Source: Costus lasius (lineage: Eukaryota; Streptophyta; Magnoliopsida; Zingiberales; Costaceae). From it: 64,000 nucleotides of DNA. Below the pieces are notes generated by a model, which was not told the DNA's origin, ran no database searches, and saw only the letters and a program-made list of their open reading frames with translations. Positions within the stretch are counted from its first letter, which is position 1; every line of letters starts with the position of its first letter. The position numbers and the translations under genes are program-made. The stretch is from NCBI GenBank assembly GCA_027563935.2, contig CM050449.1:14398501-14462500 (forward strand). Direction: 5' to 3'. Positions 1 through 11,008 of the stretch are shown here, piece after piece.

Positions 1-2
1 AA

Positions 3-776
3 GTTCAATGCCGACGTGCTGCTCGTGCCCATAGGCCTGGTGCTCTGCCGGCCTCTGGGCGACAGCCTCATCGGCGTGAGCCTTCTCAAGGTGCCCGAGG
101 TCGGTCTGGGTTCCCTTCCCCCATGGATCCGGACCTGGTTGACGCGCTGCCCACTTGCCCGCGGCCCGTTGTTCAACGGTCCGATGCCTCTGATCCATGG
201 ACCCCACCTGATGTTTCTCAGGATGCCACGTCTTCTGGCTCATAGTGCTCCAAATTATGGCGCTCTGACCCCGCTAGACGCCCAGCCAGGATCCGTGCGA
301 AGCCTTCGAGCCCTGCGTCGAATGCTACTGCCGCTACCTCGAGGCCACCGACTCCACCAGCTTTGCCTTCTCCTTCTCTGGTCCCACTTCCTTCTCCTTC
401 CGCTATTTCTGACTCTAGCCTTCTTGCTCTGCAGAGTCGATTTGTTCCCCGGTTCAAAGCTTTGGAAGATAAGTTGGATGCCATGGCCTCCTCGAACACC
501 CCAGCTCCTTCCTCCTCTTCGTTGGATCTAGATGTGCCTGATCCTACCTCCGACATGGTGATTTATGAGTCCACTCTCGTCCTCCCTCGACTGGACACGG
601 TCTCTGCTCACACCTCGCAGCTCGTGGCGCGCCAGGCCACCAAACATAAACGTTTTCGCCAACCCTCGGGCCTAGGAAACAGGAAAAAGGCCCTAGCTCT
701 CATTTATTCTTCCCCACGAATTTTTTGTCCTGGAACTACAGAGGAGTCGGACGCCGAATTGTCCGGGAACACCTGA
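3..776 (+). pseudogene. LINE ORF1-like C-terminal region
   Basis: One frame (codons starting at base 3) stays open to 776 except for a single TAG at 243-245. Its product is rich in Pro, Ser and Arg, with a short stretch (RFVPRFKALEDKLDAM) that looks like a small coiled-coil or gag-like segment. It overlaps the start of the endonuclease frame at 725 by about 50 bases, as expected for ORF1 followed by ORF2 in a plant LINE. No zinc knuckle or RNA-binding domain is visible in the part present, so the assignment rests on position and frame. The ORF in the +1 frame at 16-531 is judged a shadow. Confidence 0.5.
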
Positions 777-3700
777 AAATCCTTATGCATTCTCATTCTC
801 TTCTCTTAATTGCTTTGCAGGAAACGCACCTGGACAACACTAGCATCTCTAAACTCACAAAAGTACTAGGCAGACGTTGTAATACCATCTTTGTTCCCTC
901 GGATGGAGCGTCAGGAGGTATTTCTTTATCCTGAATTAAATCTGCTATGGAGATCAAGGTAATTTCTATATTGCCTCAAGCTTTACATGCTCTTGTTTCT
1001 ATTCCTAAGGTCAATCCTTGGCTTATCTCCATAATCTATGCTAGTAATGTTTGTTTTCTCCGTAATGCTCTCTGGAATGGGCTGCTTGATTTGAATATCT
1101 CTGATATTCCCTGGCTCTTGTGTGGCGATTTCAATGCCATCCTGAGGCCTGAGGACAAGGTTGAGGGGGAAGAAGTTTGTCCTCAATGCCTCCATCCAAG
1201 CTCTCGGTAACTTTATCTCCTCCTATGGTCTTACTGACATGGGTGGAGGCATTGAGGACAAAATTCTCTCCAGAATCGACAGGGTTTTTGCCTCCCCGAC
1301 CTGGCTGAATCTCTTTGGTAATACTAGGGTCCGTCATATCTGTAGGGAAATTTCTGACCACGCTGCTCCCCTTCTCATTTCAACCAAGTCTGCGCCCTAT
1401 TCCCGTTCCCACTTTTTTAGATTTCAACCCTTTTGGACTGAGTATAAGGAGGTGAATTCTCTTGTTACTTCCCTCTGGACCCATCCTAATTTTCAGAATA
1501 GTCAAGACCCTGACATGTATAAACGTTTTAGTGCTCTTGCTAGGGACCTTATCTCCTGGCATAAATCTCACTTGGGATCTCTTTCTAAAGCTCTTAACAA
1601 AACCTGGGAGCAGATCCACTTTTGGCATTGCAAAGAAGCCTCCCACCCCCTTTCGGCTTATGATCAATCTCTTCTCACTTCTCTTCAGAACAAGGTTGTT
1701 GCTCTTAGTAGGCAAATAAACCTGAAATGGTGGACTCTTGCTAAATCTAAGTGGCTTAAAGCTGGGGATGATAACACTAAATTCTTCCATCGTACGATCA
1801 CTATTCGGGCTCGTGCTAATAAAATTCTCTCTCTGGATCTTGACAATGGGACCCTCCTCTATGGTGACACGTCCATTGTTGAAGCTTTTAAATCTTTCTA
1901 CTCCAATCTCTTGGACTCTAAACCTTCCGGCCTACAGGAACCGTATTTCTCTAATTTTATCCAAACTTGTGCCAATTCCAGGCACTGTTCCCCCATTGAT
2001 CACCTTAATCGTTTATCCCTTGTCTCCCCATGCCATGTGATTGAGGTTAAGCAGGTTATCAACAATCTCCCTCGGGGCAAAAGCCCTGGGCCTGATGGTT
2101 TCACCGGCGAATTTTTCAAGCATTTTTGGCCCACTATTGAGCCGGACTTCCTATCTTGTCTCCACTCTTTCTTTTCTTCTAGCTCTTTGCCTAACTCTTA
2201 GGGACATTCGCATCTTATCTTTATCCCTAAGCTCCAGAACCCCAGATTTATTAAAGACTTTCGTTCAATCTCTTTATGCAATGTTTCTTATAAAATCCTT
2301 GCCAAAATCCTGGCTAACAGAATTAAGGCCCTTTTGCCCAATGCTATTGACCGGGAGCAATCTGCTTTCATCCCTGGTAGGAACATTCAGGATAGCATTC
2401 TCATGATGCAAGAGTTGACTCATACCATGGCTCACTCTTCGGGCAAATATCCTCTCATCTTGTTCAAAATCGATCTTGAGAAAGCTTTTGATAAAATCTC
2501 CTGGACCGTTGTTTATGTTGGGCTTGCCATCCTCAATTTCCCTCACCAATTCATCCATTGGATTAAAGCCTGCATTGAATCTCCTAAATTTTCTTGTGTT
2601 ATCAATGGGCATCATTTCTCCTGCTTCTCTAGCAGAAGGGGCCTTAGACAAGGGGACCCGCTTTCCCCTTATCTCTTTGTCATTGTTCTCAACATCCTTA
2701 GTATCCTCCATAAGGAGAAGGTTGATCTTAAGCTCATTACCCCTTTCTCGGTCAAGGGGGGAAGCAATGTCCATATTTCTCATCTTTTGTTTGCCGATGA
2801 TCTTATCCTTTCCTTTCGTGCCAACCTTAAGTCTTGTAGGCATGTTAAGCTATGCCTTAAAGAATTCTTCTCCTTCTCTAGGCTCAATATCAATTATTCT
2901 AAATCTAAAATTTACTTCCCTCCTAAGTGTTCACTCTCCACCAAACGCACTGTGCTCTCCACTTTTGATGTTCTTGAAGGCAGTTTACCTTTCAAATATC
3001 TTGGAGCCTTCATAAACCACAAGCCGGCTTGCGGTCCCACCTTCCAACACTGCGTTTCCTCCCTCAACTCACACCTAGCTTCCTGGAAAGGTAACTTGCT
3101 GTCCCAAGCAAGTCGGTTGACTCTCATTAATGCCACCATCACTTCCACGCCTATTTACTCCCTCACTGCCACCTGGCTCCCGAAATCTAAAACTGATAAA
3201 CTAAACCAAATCTCCAGGAACTTCCTATGGTCTGGAAATTCCCCTGGCAACAAAGCTCATCTGGTTAATTGGACTCAAGTTACTTTTCCTAAGTACCAGG
3301 GAGGACTTGGCATCAAGGATTTCTCTCTCATGAGGCTTGCCCTTAATTGTAAAAGGCTTTTACACATTCTTAATTCTGGTGATTCTGTTTGGGCCTCTAT
3401 GATCAAGGCTAAATATGAGGTTCCTTTCCCATGGAACATCAAATGGCCCCGCAATGCTAGCTGGTTCTGGAAAGGTCTCTTGAGGGACTTGGATTCACTG
3501 AAATCTGGCTTTTCCAGGAGGATTGGGAATGGCCTTGACACCTCCTTCCTCACTCACCCTTAGTGCCTGGACCTTCCCATTGCTTTTAAGCTTACCTTTA
3601 TTTTAACTGAGGCTTTATCTTCTAACCTGAAGGTTGCTGATTTTATGCAGGGCCGGCTTTGGTGCGACCAGGCCCTCCTTCGGCTAGGCGGTCCTCTGAT

Positions 3701-4806
3701 AAGCAATTCCATTCATTCTTTCAGGCTTCCGGGTACTCCCAGTGATATTTTTTGGGACTGGAGAGAGGTTCCCAAAGGTTGTTCTCTCACAAAAGCTGCC
3801 TATCAGTTTGTTTTGAACAACCATTGGGACCTCGATGATCCTTGGAGTAGTTGGATTTGCTTATGGAGGCTACTAGTTACCCCAAAAATAAAGATTTTTG
3901 GGTGGAAGCTTCTCCTCAATAAGCTGCCTACCTCCTCCTATTTTGCTAAAATTGGATTTAGGGAGGCCAATCCTTGCTACTTTTGCGCTTCTAAGCTTGA
4001 TGACGCTTCTCATTTCTTTTTTAATTGTGATTCTACCCACACCATATGGTCTTATTTAGCTAATACCTGTAACTACAGCTTTCATTTTCGTAATTCATGG
4101 GCTTCCGATGATTGGATTTTCGAACCTAAGCACCTGTCTTCCCTTATCCTAACTATATGCTGGTTTTTATGGAAAGCACGTAATATGATTATTTTTGAGG
4201 CTCAGCAGCTCGTGATTTTGGATGTTCTTAGATTAACTCTCCTGGAATTCAATAGTATGCTGGATGCTTTTAGTTCTGAGGAAAACTCTACCCTTTCTGA
4301 TAGGCGTTATTGTCGTTGGCTGAAGCCTCCTATGGGATACCTTAAACTCAATGTTGATGGTTCTTGGACTGATGCTTCTTCTGTTGCAGGTATTGGATTC
4401 CTCTTACGCAATGAAGATGGAATCTGTTCATTTGCAGCTTGTGATCAAATCTGGGTGGATTCAGCTCTCAAAGCCGAACTTCTTGCCATTAAGCTAGTGG
4501 CTGGTTATCTTTTTCAATACTCCGGGCCTTCGTGATGCTTCTGTCTATTTAGAGTCCGATTGTAAAGAAGCTGTTCTCCTTACTACCGGCTGTCGTCCTC
4601 TATCTCCTGGAGTGATTCCCATCATAAAGGAAATTAATTTCCTTATGTCTCATATGCCCAAGTGTAAACTTGTTTTCACTTTTAGGGAGGCCAACAGGGC
4701 TGCCGACTGGCTGGCCCGGCTCCGCTTTTGTACCAGCTGGTCCCATCATTGGCCTAGCGAGCTACTCTGTATTTTGGTCTCCGATCTAGGAGATGCTGCT
4801 TCTTAA
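725..4806 (+). pseudogene. LINE ORF2: endonuclease, reverse transcriptase, RNase H; broken
   Basis: The endonuclease shows NYRGVG, QETHLD, CGDFNAI, SRIDRVF and ISDHAAPLL in order, so its core is complete. The reverse transcriptase shows KSPGPDGF, FIPGRNIQDS, FKIDLEKAFDKISW, GLRQGDPLSPYLF and the catalytic LFADD. Then come a zf-RVT domain (WKLLLNKLPT, then a Cys/His-rich stretch) and a plant-type RNase H with LNVDGSW, KAELLAI, YLESD and NRAADWLA. Breaks seen: TGA at 932-934, TAG at 2199-2201 (after SSLPNS, where related proteins have Trp), TAG at 3561-3563, a frameshift near 1160 and another near 4520, where the frame changes before the third RNase H acidic residue. The protein could not be made intact. 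Confidence 0.92.
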
Positions 4807-4830
4807 TAGATTGCCTTTTGATAAAAAAAG

Positions 4831-5640
4831 AATCTCTCAAGTCAGTATCCTCCGTCGATTTACTGCAACAACAATCAAATCAATAGTTAGCTTCAGGCAT
4901 GATCCACAGCCAGCTAACACGGATAAAATAGAAAGGTAAACATACCTGGTGGTCAGCGACCAAAGTTATCCTCAGTTGAATATCTATAGGCTACAACTGA
5001 TCATATGTGCACATAGGAGTGGAAATTCGTATTTTACGTATTATAGCAGATCATGTTATACTCAATACGTGACATGATTATATTTGACACGAATACGATC
5101 TATTTATGCATATAGGTCAATATATAAAACACAAACACAATCAACTTATTTCACAGGTGACATGACACGATATAATACAACACGCTATAGTACAAATCAT
5201 ATTATATGACACAATTCTAGACGACATGATACAACACAAATGGCACAACATGAATAACCTCTTTAACTCATTATATTACACAATCTAATATCATATTTTT
5301 AAAAAAGTAAAAATTAAAAATATTATCATATTATTAGATGTTTAAGATTAAAAATTAAATTATTAGTTATTAGTTTTAGTTTTATATTTTAATATATAAT
5401 ATATATTATTTTTATATATAATATATATTATTTATATATATAATATATATTATTTTTATATATAATATATATATTATACGAGTTACATGGGTTAATCTGC
5501 CAACACAATATGATATAAAATTTGACAGGTTATTTACAAGTTGACACATTTACGACACGAAACACAATTAATCAAATCAGACTTGTAAAATCTCGTGTTG
5601 TGTCATTTCCCTTTCCGTTCAACTTTGCTTTTTATATCGC
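4831..5640. repeat. AT-rich intergenic DNA; possible hAT-type MITE about 5011-5610
   Basis: No gene is seen. Between about 5011 and 5610 there are many imperfect copies of a GACACGATA-like motif. The ends are weakly inverted (GGAGTGGAAAT at the left, ATTTCCCTTTCC at the right). This style resembles small non-autonomous plant hAT elements, but I could not find a convincing target duplication, so the boundaries are a guess. An almost pure TA-rich minisatellite sits at about 5370-5480. At 4850-4990 two minus-strand pieces with good splice borders may belong to the RRP45 pseudogene, but I cannot match them to a known protein segment. Confidence 0.3.
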
Positions 5641-5716
5641 AAGTTCATTTTTCTTAAGAAGATAAGTGGTGATAGTGAAAGTTCATTTTTCTTAAGAAGA
5701 TAAGTGGTGATAGTGA
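5641..5716. repeat. 38-bp perfect tandem duplication
   Basis: Two identical, adjacent 38-bp units begin at 5641 and 5679. Each starts AAGTTCATTTTTCTTAAG and ends GATAGTGA. They carry no coding capacity and lie next to the degenerate RRP45 exon at 5836-5933. The perfect identity points to a recent local duplication. Confidence 0.9.
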
Positions 5717-5835
5717 AGATAGGATTTGATCCTAAAAACTTGTTATTGATAACTAAGATCTTTATCGGTTGAGCTAACAAGTACTTTATCGTTTGCATTA
5801 ACTGCTTCCAAGCTTATGACTGAGCTAACAAGTAC

Positions 5836-8392
5836 CTTCTCGTTTGAACCATACAAACATCGCAATTTGAGTTCATTGTAGCAGTCAGACTTCCTCCCAT
5901 AACAGATTCTTATTTGTGTGTTGGATCAATGACCTGGAAAAAAATAATATTCTAGGTCATTAGGAACAAGGAACAAGAACGAATAACTAATGCTTTAAAG
6001 ATATTTTTTTGTAATACCATTATGTTACCCTTAGTAAAGAAAGCAAAGGTCACTACAATAGGAAGATGATGGATTATCAAAGGCAATGTTTCTATAACCT
6101 GTAGGAGTAGAAATTATAAAACATTATTGTCCCATAAATAAACCAATTAAACTTCATGTACACCCACAAAACCCTTTACTGATATATACAGAAAAGTGAA
6201 ACTTTATAAAGAAAACTATAGGAAAAGTCATATTTACATTTAGTTTAAGCTAACAAGTGATAAATTCAAGCAGAGGATATGCCATAGGTAAAAATGAAGC
6301 ATAAGAATGACTCAACCTCAGGGTTATGGACAACAACATTCCCATTTCTTCCAAACGTACATGATTTTTTTACAACAAGATTTCTAAGTCATCAGAAAAA
6401 CTCCATGATTGTTTTACAAAATTAACTTGACGTGGGCTTAGGACACAGATCATGCAAACAACGATTTTTAAAAGATTTTTGTAATAAGGATAATAGAGAA
6501 AACCGAGATTAACTAACGGATTTAGAAAATATATGTTTTTGTAATTTTTATAATAAAAGCCGAAATTAATCTACTTGCGGAAATAAATTGCTGAAGGAAA
6601 ATACTGGAATTTTAAAGAGGACTTACAGTGGACCCCTTGAGAATAGAAGGGGTCACCTTCCCGTTCTTCACCGGTCCTACTCTGATGGAAGATGTCGGTT
6701 ACACACAGGCATTCCAGCAATTCCACACAGGCGTGGGTGAGTTGTTTAAAGAAAATATTAAAGCTTTACAATCAAAAGGTGCAAGAGGGAGGTTAAGCCT
6801 CCAAGTTCTCTTGCCTAGACAATATTTAAGACTAAACTAATATGATGGAGGGGTGGAGAAGAGAGATGAGCCAAAGGGTCCAAAGTTCAAGCGCCAACCC
6901 CTACAAGATTCGAAACTTAGTGTAGGATTTGAACTTGAGGAGAAAAGAGATAACCACAAGGTGAAAGAATACTTAGCTTATGGGATTCTTCTTCAAGTAA
7001 GTCTCGGCCTCCAAGTTCCTTCAAGATGTTATCGGCTTGATGGATTCCTTCAAGTGGTGATGCTTCGGCGTTGCTAAGGAGGGATGATGCTCACGGTTAG
7101 GAAGGGATGTAAGGAAGTGGAGGATGGAAGATGTGAATAGAGGGAGAGGAGGAGACTTGGTGACACAAGCACCGAGAGACTACAATTTGCTAGAAACTAC
7201 TCGACAAATTTCATTACATGCTAATGCATATGATGCATGAGGGCTACAACATATAGGCAAGGCAACTAGGGGTTACATGTGTCATTTCCCCCCTAGGCGC
7301 CTAAGCAAAGATAAGAAAGAATTTCAGCCATTAATTGCACAAAGGCTACATGGATTGGGCACACAAGCAATTGGTTGGCTTTCCATCTAAGGCCGGCTCC
7401 TCTATGGTAAGAATTTCAAAATTTGAACTCCAAAGGGCTGGCGCAAATTTGAATTTTGAAGGGTGGGCGGTTGAGCATTGATGAAGCTTCCATATGTAGA
7501 GAGGATTTTGAATTATTTCTTCAAGTGGTAGGCGCCAACTTGTTGATTACTTGATTGGTGGAAGATTGATTGATTCCTTGATTGGTGGATCTTCTCTTGG
7601 CCGACTTAAATGTTGATGGAGGCGCCCATGGCTTGATTTGGCAAGGGTTTGAAGATTTATGAAACCCCTTTAACTCAAGTCTTCAAAGTGGTGGAAGTTG
7701 GAACTGAGTTGAAATTGAACTTTCCTTTCTTGGAGCTCACGAGGTGAGTGGGTTGTGAGCTGAATGTTGCCTATGTATTGTAGGTGCAAATACACGTGCT
7801 ATGCTTCTAACCAACCATGATACGACATTTTATTTAAACAGGAAGTTAAAACCTACATGTAACTACATGTTAGATTGGGGGTGGATCTAACCTATCATGA
7901 TGCGATGCAATGCAAATAAGGAAAGTAGGATCCTATGAGGAAAACCCATACCTGAGAGGTTTCCCACGGACCCTGGTGGACCTCCTCGGAGCTGGTCTTG
8001 GCCCCCCATCATAACTCCACCAAGAAGATACAACAAGATCATCTATTACCTTCCATAATCAATAATATGGAGATCCACACGTAAAGACCACACTGATTTT
8101 CCTGCAACAACACACAATGACTCCATATCCACAGCTCTACTTTCCCTGCAATAGCAATATAGTTCGCAAGAAGACATAGGTTTCCGTTCATAAATTAAGT
8201 GAAGAAGGATCAATAGCATTAACAACTAGTTTGGCAAAATAATAAGCCCATTAGTTCAAAGAAGTGAAATGCTATCTGGATCAAATGTGAAATGTGGAGT
8301 AGCTACAATATAAAATATCAAAACTCACCGAAGACCACGATCTACCATATGACCAAGTTCAATGGCAGATTCTCCAGGAGGTAACAGAGCCC
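5836..8392 (-). pseudogene. RRP45: Degenerate exosome subunit RRP45 (CER7-like) gene
   Basis: Several minus-strand blocks match, in order, the plant exosome core protein RRP45, a RNase PH-type ring subunit. The block at about 8329-8392 reads PGESAIELGHMVDRGLR. The block at 8050-8145 continues in phase across a good intron with ESRAVDMESLCV and VWSLRVDLHIIDYG. A block at about 6305-6366 reads TFGRNGNVVVHNPEVE. The block at 5836-5933 reads VIDPTHK, then an in-frame TAA, then ESVMGG and NSNCDVC. All but the 6305 block keep GT/AG borders. The exon encoding the conserved stretch after DYG (NLVDAANIAALAAL in relatives) is absent, and about 1.6 kb of unrelated DNA (6440-8045) sits in its place. No 5' exons were found. 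With a nonsense codon, missing exons and damaged sequence after 6305, this is a pseudogene. Identification is from recall of the family. Confidence 0.72.
6440..8045. other. Unidentified insertion inside the RRP45 pseudogene
   Basis: This stretch separates two RRP45 exon blocks that should be consecutive or nearly so. It holds short ORFs at 6628-6840 and 6853-7077 that match nothing I recognise. I see no terminal repeats or target duplication that would name it as an element. It may be a solo LTR or another decayed retroelement. Confidence 0.3.
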
Positions 8393-8971
8393 CTCACATG
8401 TGTCTGACCTAATTGCACTTCCGAACAACCATCTACTATGTAGGTAAAACAAGCACTTTAGTACTAGTAATCCCTAGTAATTTTCTTGTGTTGGTTAATG
8501 CACACTAGAAATTGGCGTTTTATAGTGAAACAAACACTTGAATCATTAGGAGTTAGATGCTATATAACAACATATCATTCATACAATACAAAACAGACGA
8601 ATCTATTAGATGCGAAATCTTCTCTGCTACCCTTGATCCCTAATGGTATATGTATACCAAACAACACAAGCATAAATAACGTTAAAATGGCGCCTTGATA
8701 TGAAAATCATAACTCGAGGAAAGTACCTCGAATGCGACACAAGATCCAATCCTTAGGTCACAAAAGGGCGAAGAAACGACATCATGAACAATTAAAAAGC
8801 CGCATAACAAATCAAGATTCTCAACACTGAAAATAGGCATGTGATGACGAATAAACAAAGCGTGGGTCAGAGACAGACCTCCCAAACTAAATGGTGATGC
8901 GGTGGCAGTCAAAAGGGCGTGGCGGCGGCCATCGGCCATCGACATGGAGGTCGGAACTCGGAAGCAAGCGC

Positions 8972-8980
8972 CGCCTCTAG
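8972..8980. repeat. MULE target-site duplication, left copy
   Basis: CGCCTCTAG lies directly outside the left terminal repeat. The partner copy CACCTCTAG is at 11633-11641, matching at 8 of 9 bases. Confidence 0.8.
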
Positions 8981-9039
8981 GAAAAAATTATCTTGGAAAG
9001 TACCCAATCGGGATGAGATCCAGTTGGGTACCCAGATCT

Positions 9040-9969
9040 ACGCCTGTGCACGGTTCGGTTAACCGAGCCGTGAGACTAAAATTCAAACCGAACCGAATCT
9101 ATCGGTTTAGAAAAATTACTAACCGTTCCCGAACCAATAGACCGGTTAGCCACCAGGTTCTTGTAAACCAGAATATTCCACACCTTTTCTATTGGTTTAT
9201 CTAAGTTTTAGCCAAGTTTTATATAAGTTCGTCAATATATAGCAAAGTTTGATTATAATTATTGTCAAATTTTTTTAAACCAAAGTATGACAAAAATTAT
9301 TGTCGAAGTTCGACAATAATTATTGTCGAAGTTCGACGATATATATAGTGAGTTCGACAATAATTATTGTCGAACTTGTACATCTATTGTTGAATTGGTT
9401 CAAACATAACCAAGTTCGACGATATATATACAAAGTTTGACGATAATTATTATTGAACTTGTACATCTATCGTCGAACTTGGTTCAAACATAACCAGTTC
9501 GACGATATATATACAAAGTTCGACGATAATTATTGTCGAACCTGTACATTTATTGTCGAACTAGTTTAAACATAACCAAGTTCGACAATATATATATAAA
9601 GTTCGACAATAATTATTGTCGAACTTGGACATCTATTATCGAACTTTTTTAAACATAACGGCAGTTTTTGAGCTCGGGGGTATTTTAGTAAAATTATATG
9701 CTGGGGGTATTTTAGTAAACGGAATTGAGAAATAACTGAATAAGCATTAGTGTATTATCGTATTAGAAAATAATAAATATTAATTATTAACTAGGAGTAG
9801 CGGTTCGGTCGGGTAATTGGTGTTCAAAAATTTGTTGAACCATTACCGAACTGTAAACCGATCTGTATTCGCAAAAATCGACCGTTTAATTAACCGACGG
9901 TTCGGTTAACCGAACCGTTGGGTCGGGTCGGTTGGTTAATCGTCGATTCACGATTTTTTACACAGCCCT
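9040..9969. mobile_element. Non-autonomous hAT-like element nested in the MULE
   Basis: This DNA interrupts the left terminal repeat of the MULE, as shown by comparing that repeat with the right arm, which runs uninterrupted across the same point. Ends are ACGCCTGTGCACGG on the left and ACACAGCCCT on the right, which are short inverted repeats. Subterminal regions are full of GGTTCGGTTAACC-like motifs (about 9050-9160 and 9800-9945). Flanking 8-bp sequences CCAGATCT and GCGGATCT match at 6 positions and may be a decayed target duplication of hAT size. It has no coding capacity. The centre is an 83-bp tandem array. Confidence 0.7.
9290..9655. repeat. 83-bp tandem array with embedded palindromes
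   Basis: The landmark AACATAAC recurs at 9403, 9487, 9569 and 9652, giving periods of 84, 82 and 83 bp. Every unit contains an almost perfect palindrome of the form TTCGACAATAATTATTGTCG, so one strand could fold into a string of hairpins. The array has no reading frame and is part of the hAT-like insertion. Confidence 0.85.
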
Positions 9970-10430
9970 GCGGATCTTGCAAATGCGGATCTCAAAGCAG
10001 CTGTATGCACACTTTTTGGAGAAGGCTCACTTACGCATCCATTACATAGAAATGCAGAGATAATTATACGAACGGTGCCCCCTTCCTGGAAAGCGATCGC
10101 CACGTCCTTCCTGTGCAGCGACAATCTCCTCCTCTCCCAAGTTCTCAATCTCCAGTGGCGGACTCACTTCTCTGGCGACATCAGGAGGTATATTGTTTCC
10201 CTAAACGTTCTTTATTATCCTAAACATTATTTATTATCGTAAACCCTAGCCGTAAACAGTCATGCATTGCAGTTTTATTGTTAATGTTTATATCTCTCAA
10301 ATGACAACGTATTATGTTATATCTGAGTATCCATAATAGAAATTCTACAAAAACTTGAATGCTTGCGTTTATGCATTGGATATAATAATTCTTTTTTAGA
10401 GTAGGTTCATGCTTAGGGATATAGTGTGGC

Positions 10431-11008
10431 GTGGAGAAGGGTAAGAAGAAGTGTATATCATCAGAAGATGAACAACATATGTCATCAGATGATGGACAAC
10501 ATATGTGTTATGACGATGAACAATATATGTCTGCTGATGATCAAATTGAGCACGTGCAATGCCCTCATTTTGACGCAACCAATGTCGAACTTGTACGTAC
10601 GAAAGGATTATTAAATAATATTTGTATGAAAACTAATAATGATTCAGTATAAAATTAATAATATTGGTATATTTTTATATTTGCAGAAAGCTGATGAAAC
10701 TGTATCACCCTCATCTACAAGACATGAAGAATCTAAAAGCACATCTGCAATCCCTTATGTCGGTATGACTTTTAATATAAAGAAGAAGCATCTCTTATAA
10801 TAAGTATGGTAGAAAATTGGGATTTAGTATTAAGAAATTCCATCTCGAGCGTAGAAAGGATGGTAGTTTAAAATATCATAAGTTTTGTTGTAGTAAACAA
10901 GAGCAAAAACAGCCTGATAAAAGGCAAGTTGCAAAGAGGCTACTACCCGATACCCGTACAAATTGCATGACCAAGGTCGAATTCAAAATTGACAAGAATA
11001 ATGTGTAG
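10431..11008 (+). pseudogene. FAR1-type DNA-binding domain remnant of MULE transposase
   Basis: The segment at 10817-11008 reads GFSIKKFHLERRKDGS, then KFCCSKQ, then PDTRTNCMTKVEFKID. These are the ordered signature pieces of the FAR1 domain, a WRKY-GCM1-type zinc-binding fold shared by FHY3/FAR1 regulators and their MULE relatives. Upstream, IPYVGMTFN at about 10749 is the usual start of this domain, followed by damaged sequence with stops at 10798-10803. An acidic leader (ISSEDEQHMSSDDGQHM) at 10447-10497 may be an earlier exon, spliced at about 10590 and 10685. The MULE catalytic domain and SWIM finger are gone. It is read as the leftover of a Jittery/FAR1-class transposase; a captured host FAR1 gene is the alternative. 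Confidence 0.7.

Larger units (their letters stand above)
1..4830 (+). mobile_element. L1-type LINE retrotransposon, 5'-incomplete in window, decayed
   Basis: This is the 3' part of a plant non-LTR retrotransposon. It starts before the window and ends at a short A-rich tail (GATAAAAAAAG, about 4820-4830). Domains follow L1 order: the end of an ORF1-like region (about 3-776), apurinic endonuclease (725-1380), reverse transcriptase (about 2040-2950), a zinc-binding RVT domain (about 3780-4060) and RNase H (about 4330-4740). Such elements copy themselves by target-primed reverse transcription. This copy cannot, because its reading frames are broken by several stops and at least two frameshifts. 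The 5' target-site duplication lies outside the window, so the insertion site is checked only on the 3' side. There it abuts sequence resembling a splice-bordered exon on the minus strand. Confidence 0.93.

Noticed and set aside
5740..5835. Sequence with GGTTGAGCTAAC considered as a tRNA-derived element
   Set aside because: No cloverleaf, no A-box plus B-box pair at the proper distance.
8682..8945. 87-aa minus-strand frame between the RRP45 relic and the MULE, considered as RRP45 5' exons
   Set aside because: It does not match the expected N-terminal RRP45 sequence or any other family I know.
9290..9655. Regular repeats considered as a CRISPR array
   Set aside because: Units are contiguous with no unique spacers, in a plant transposon.
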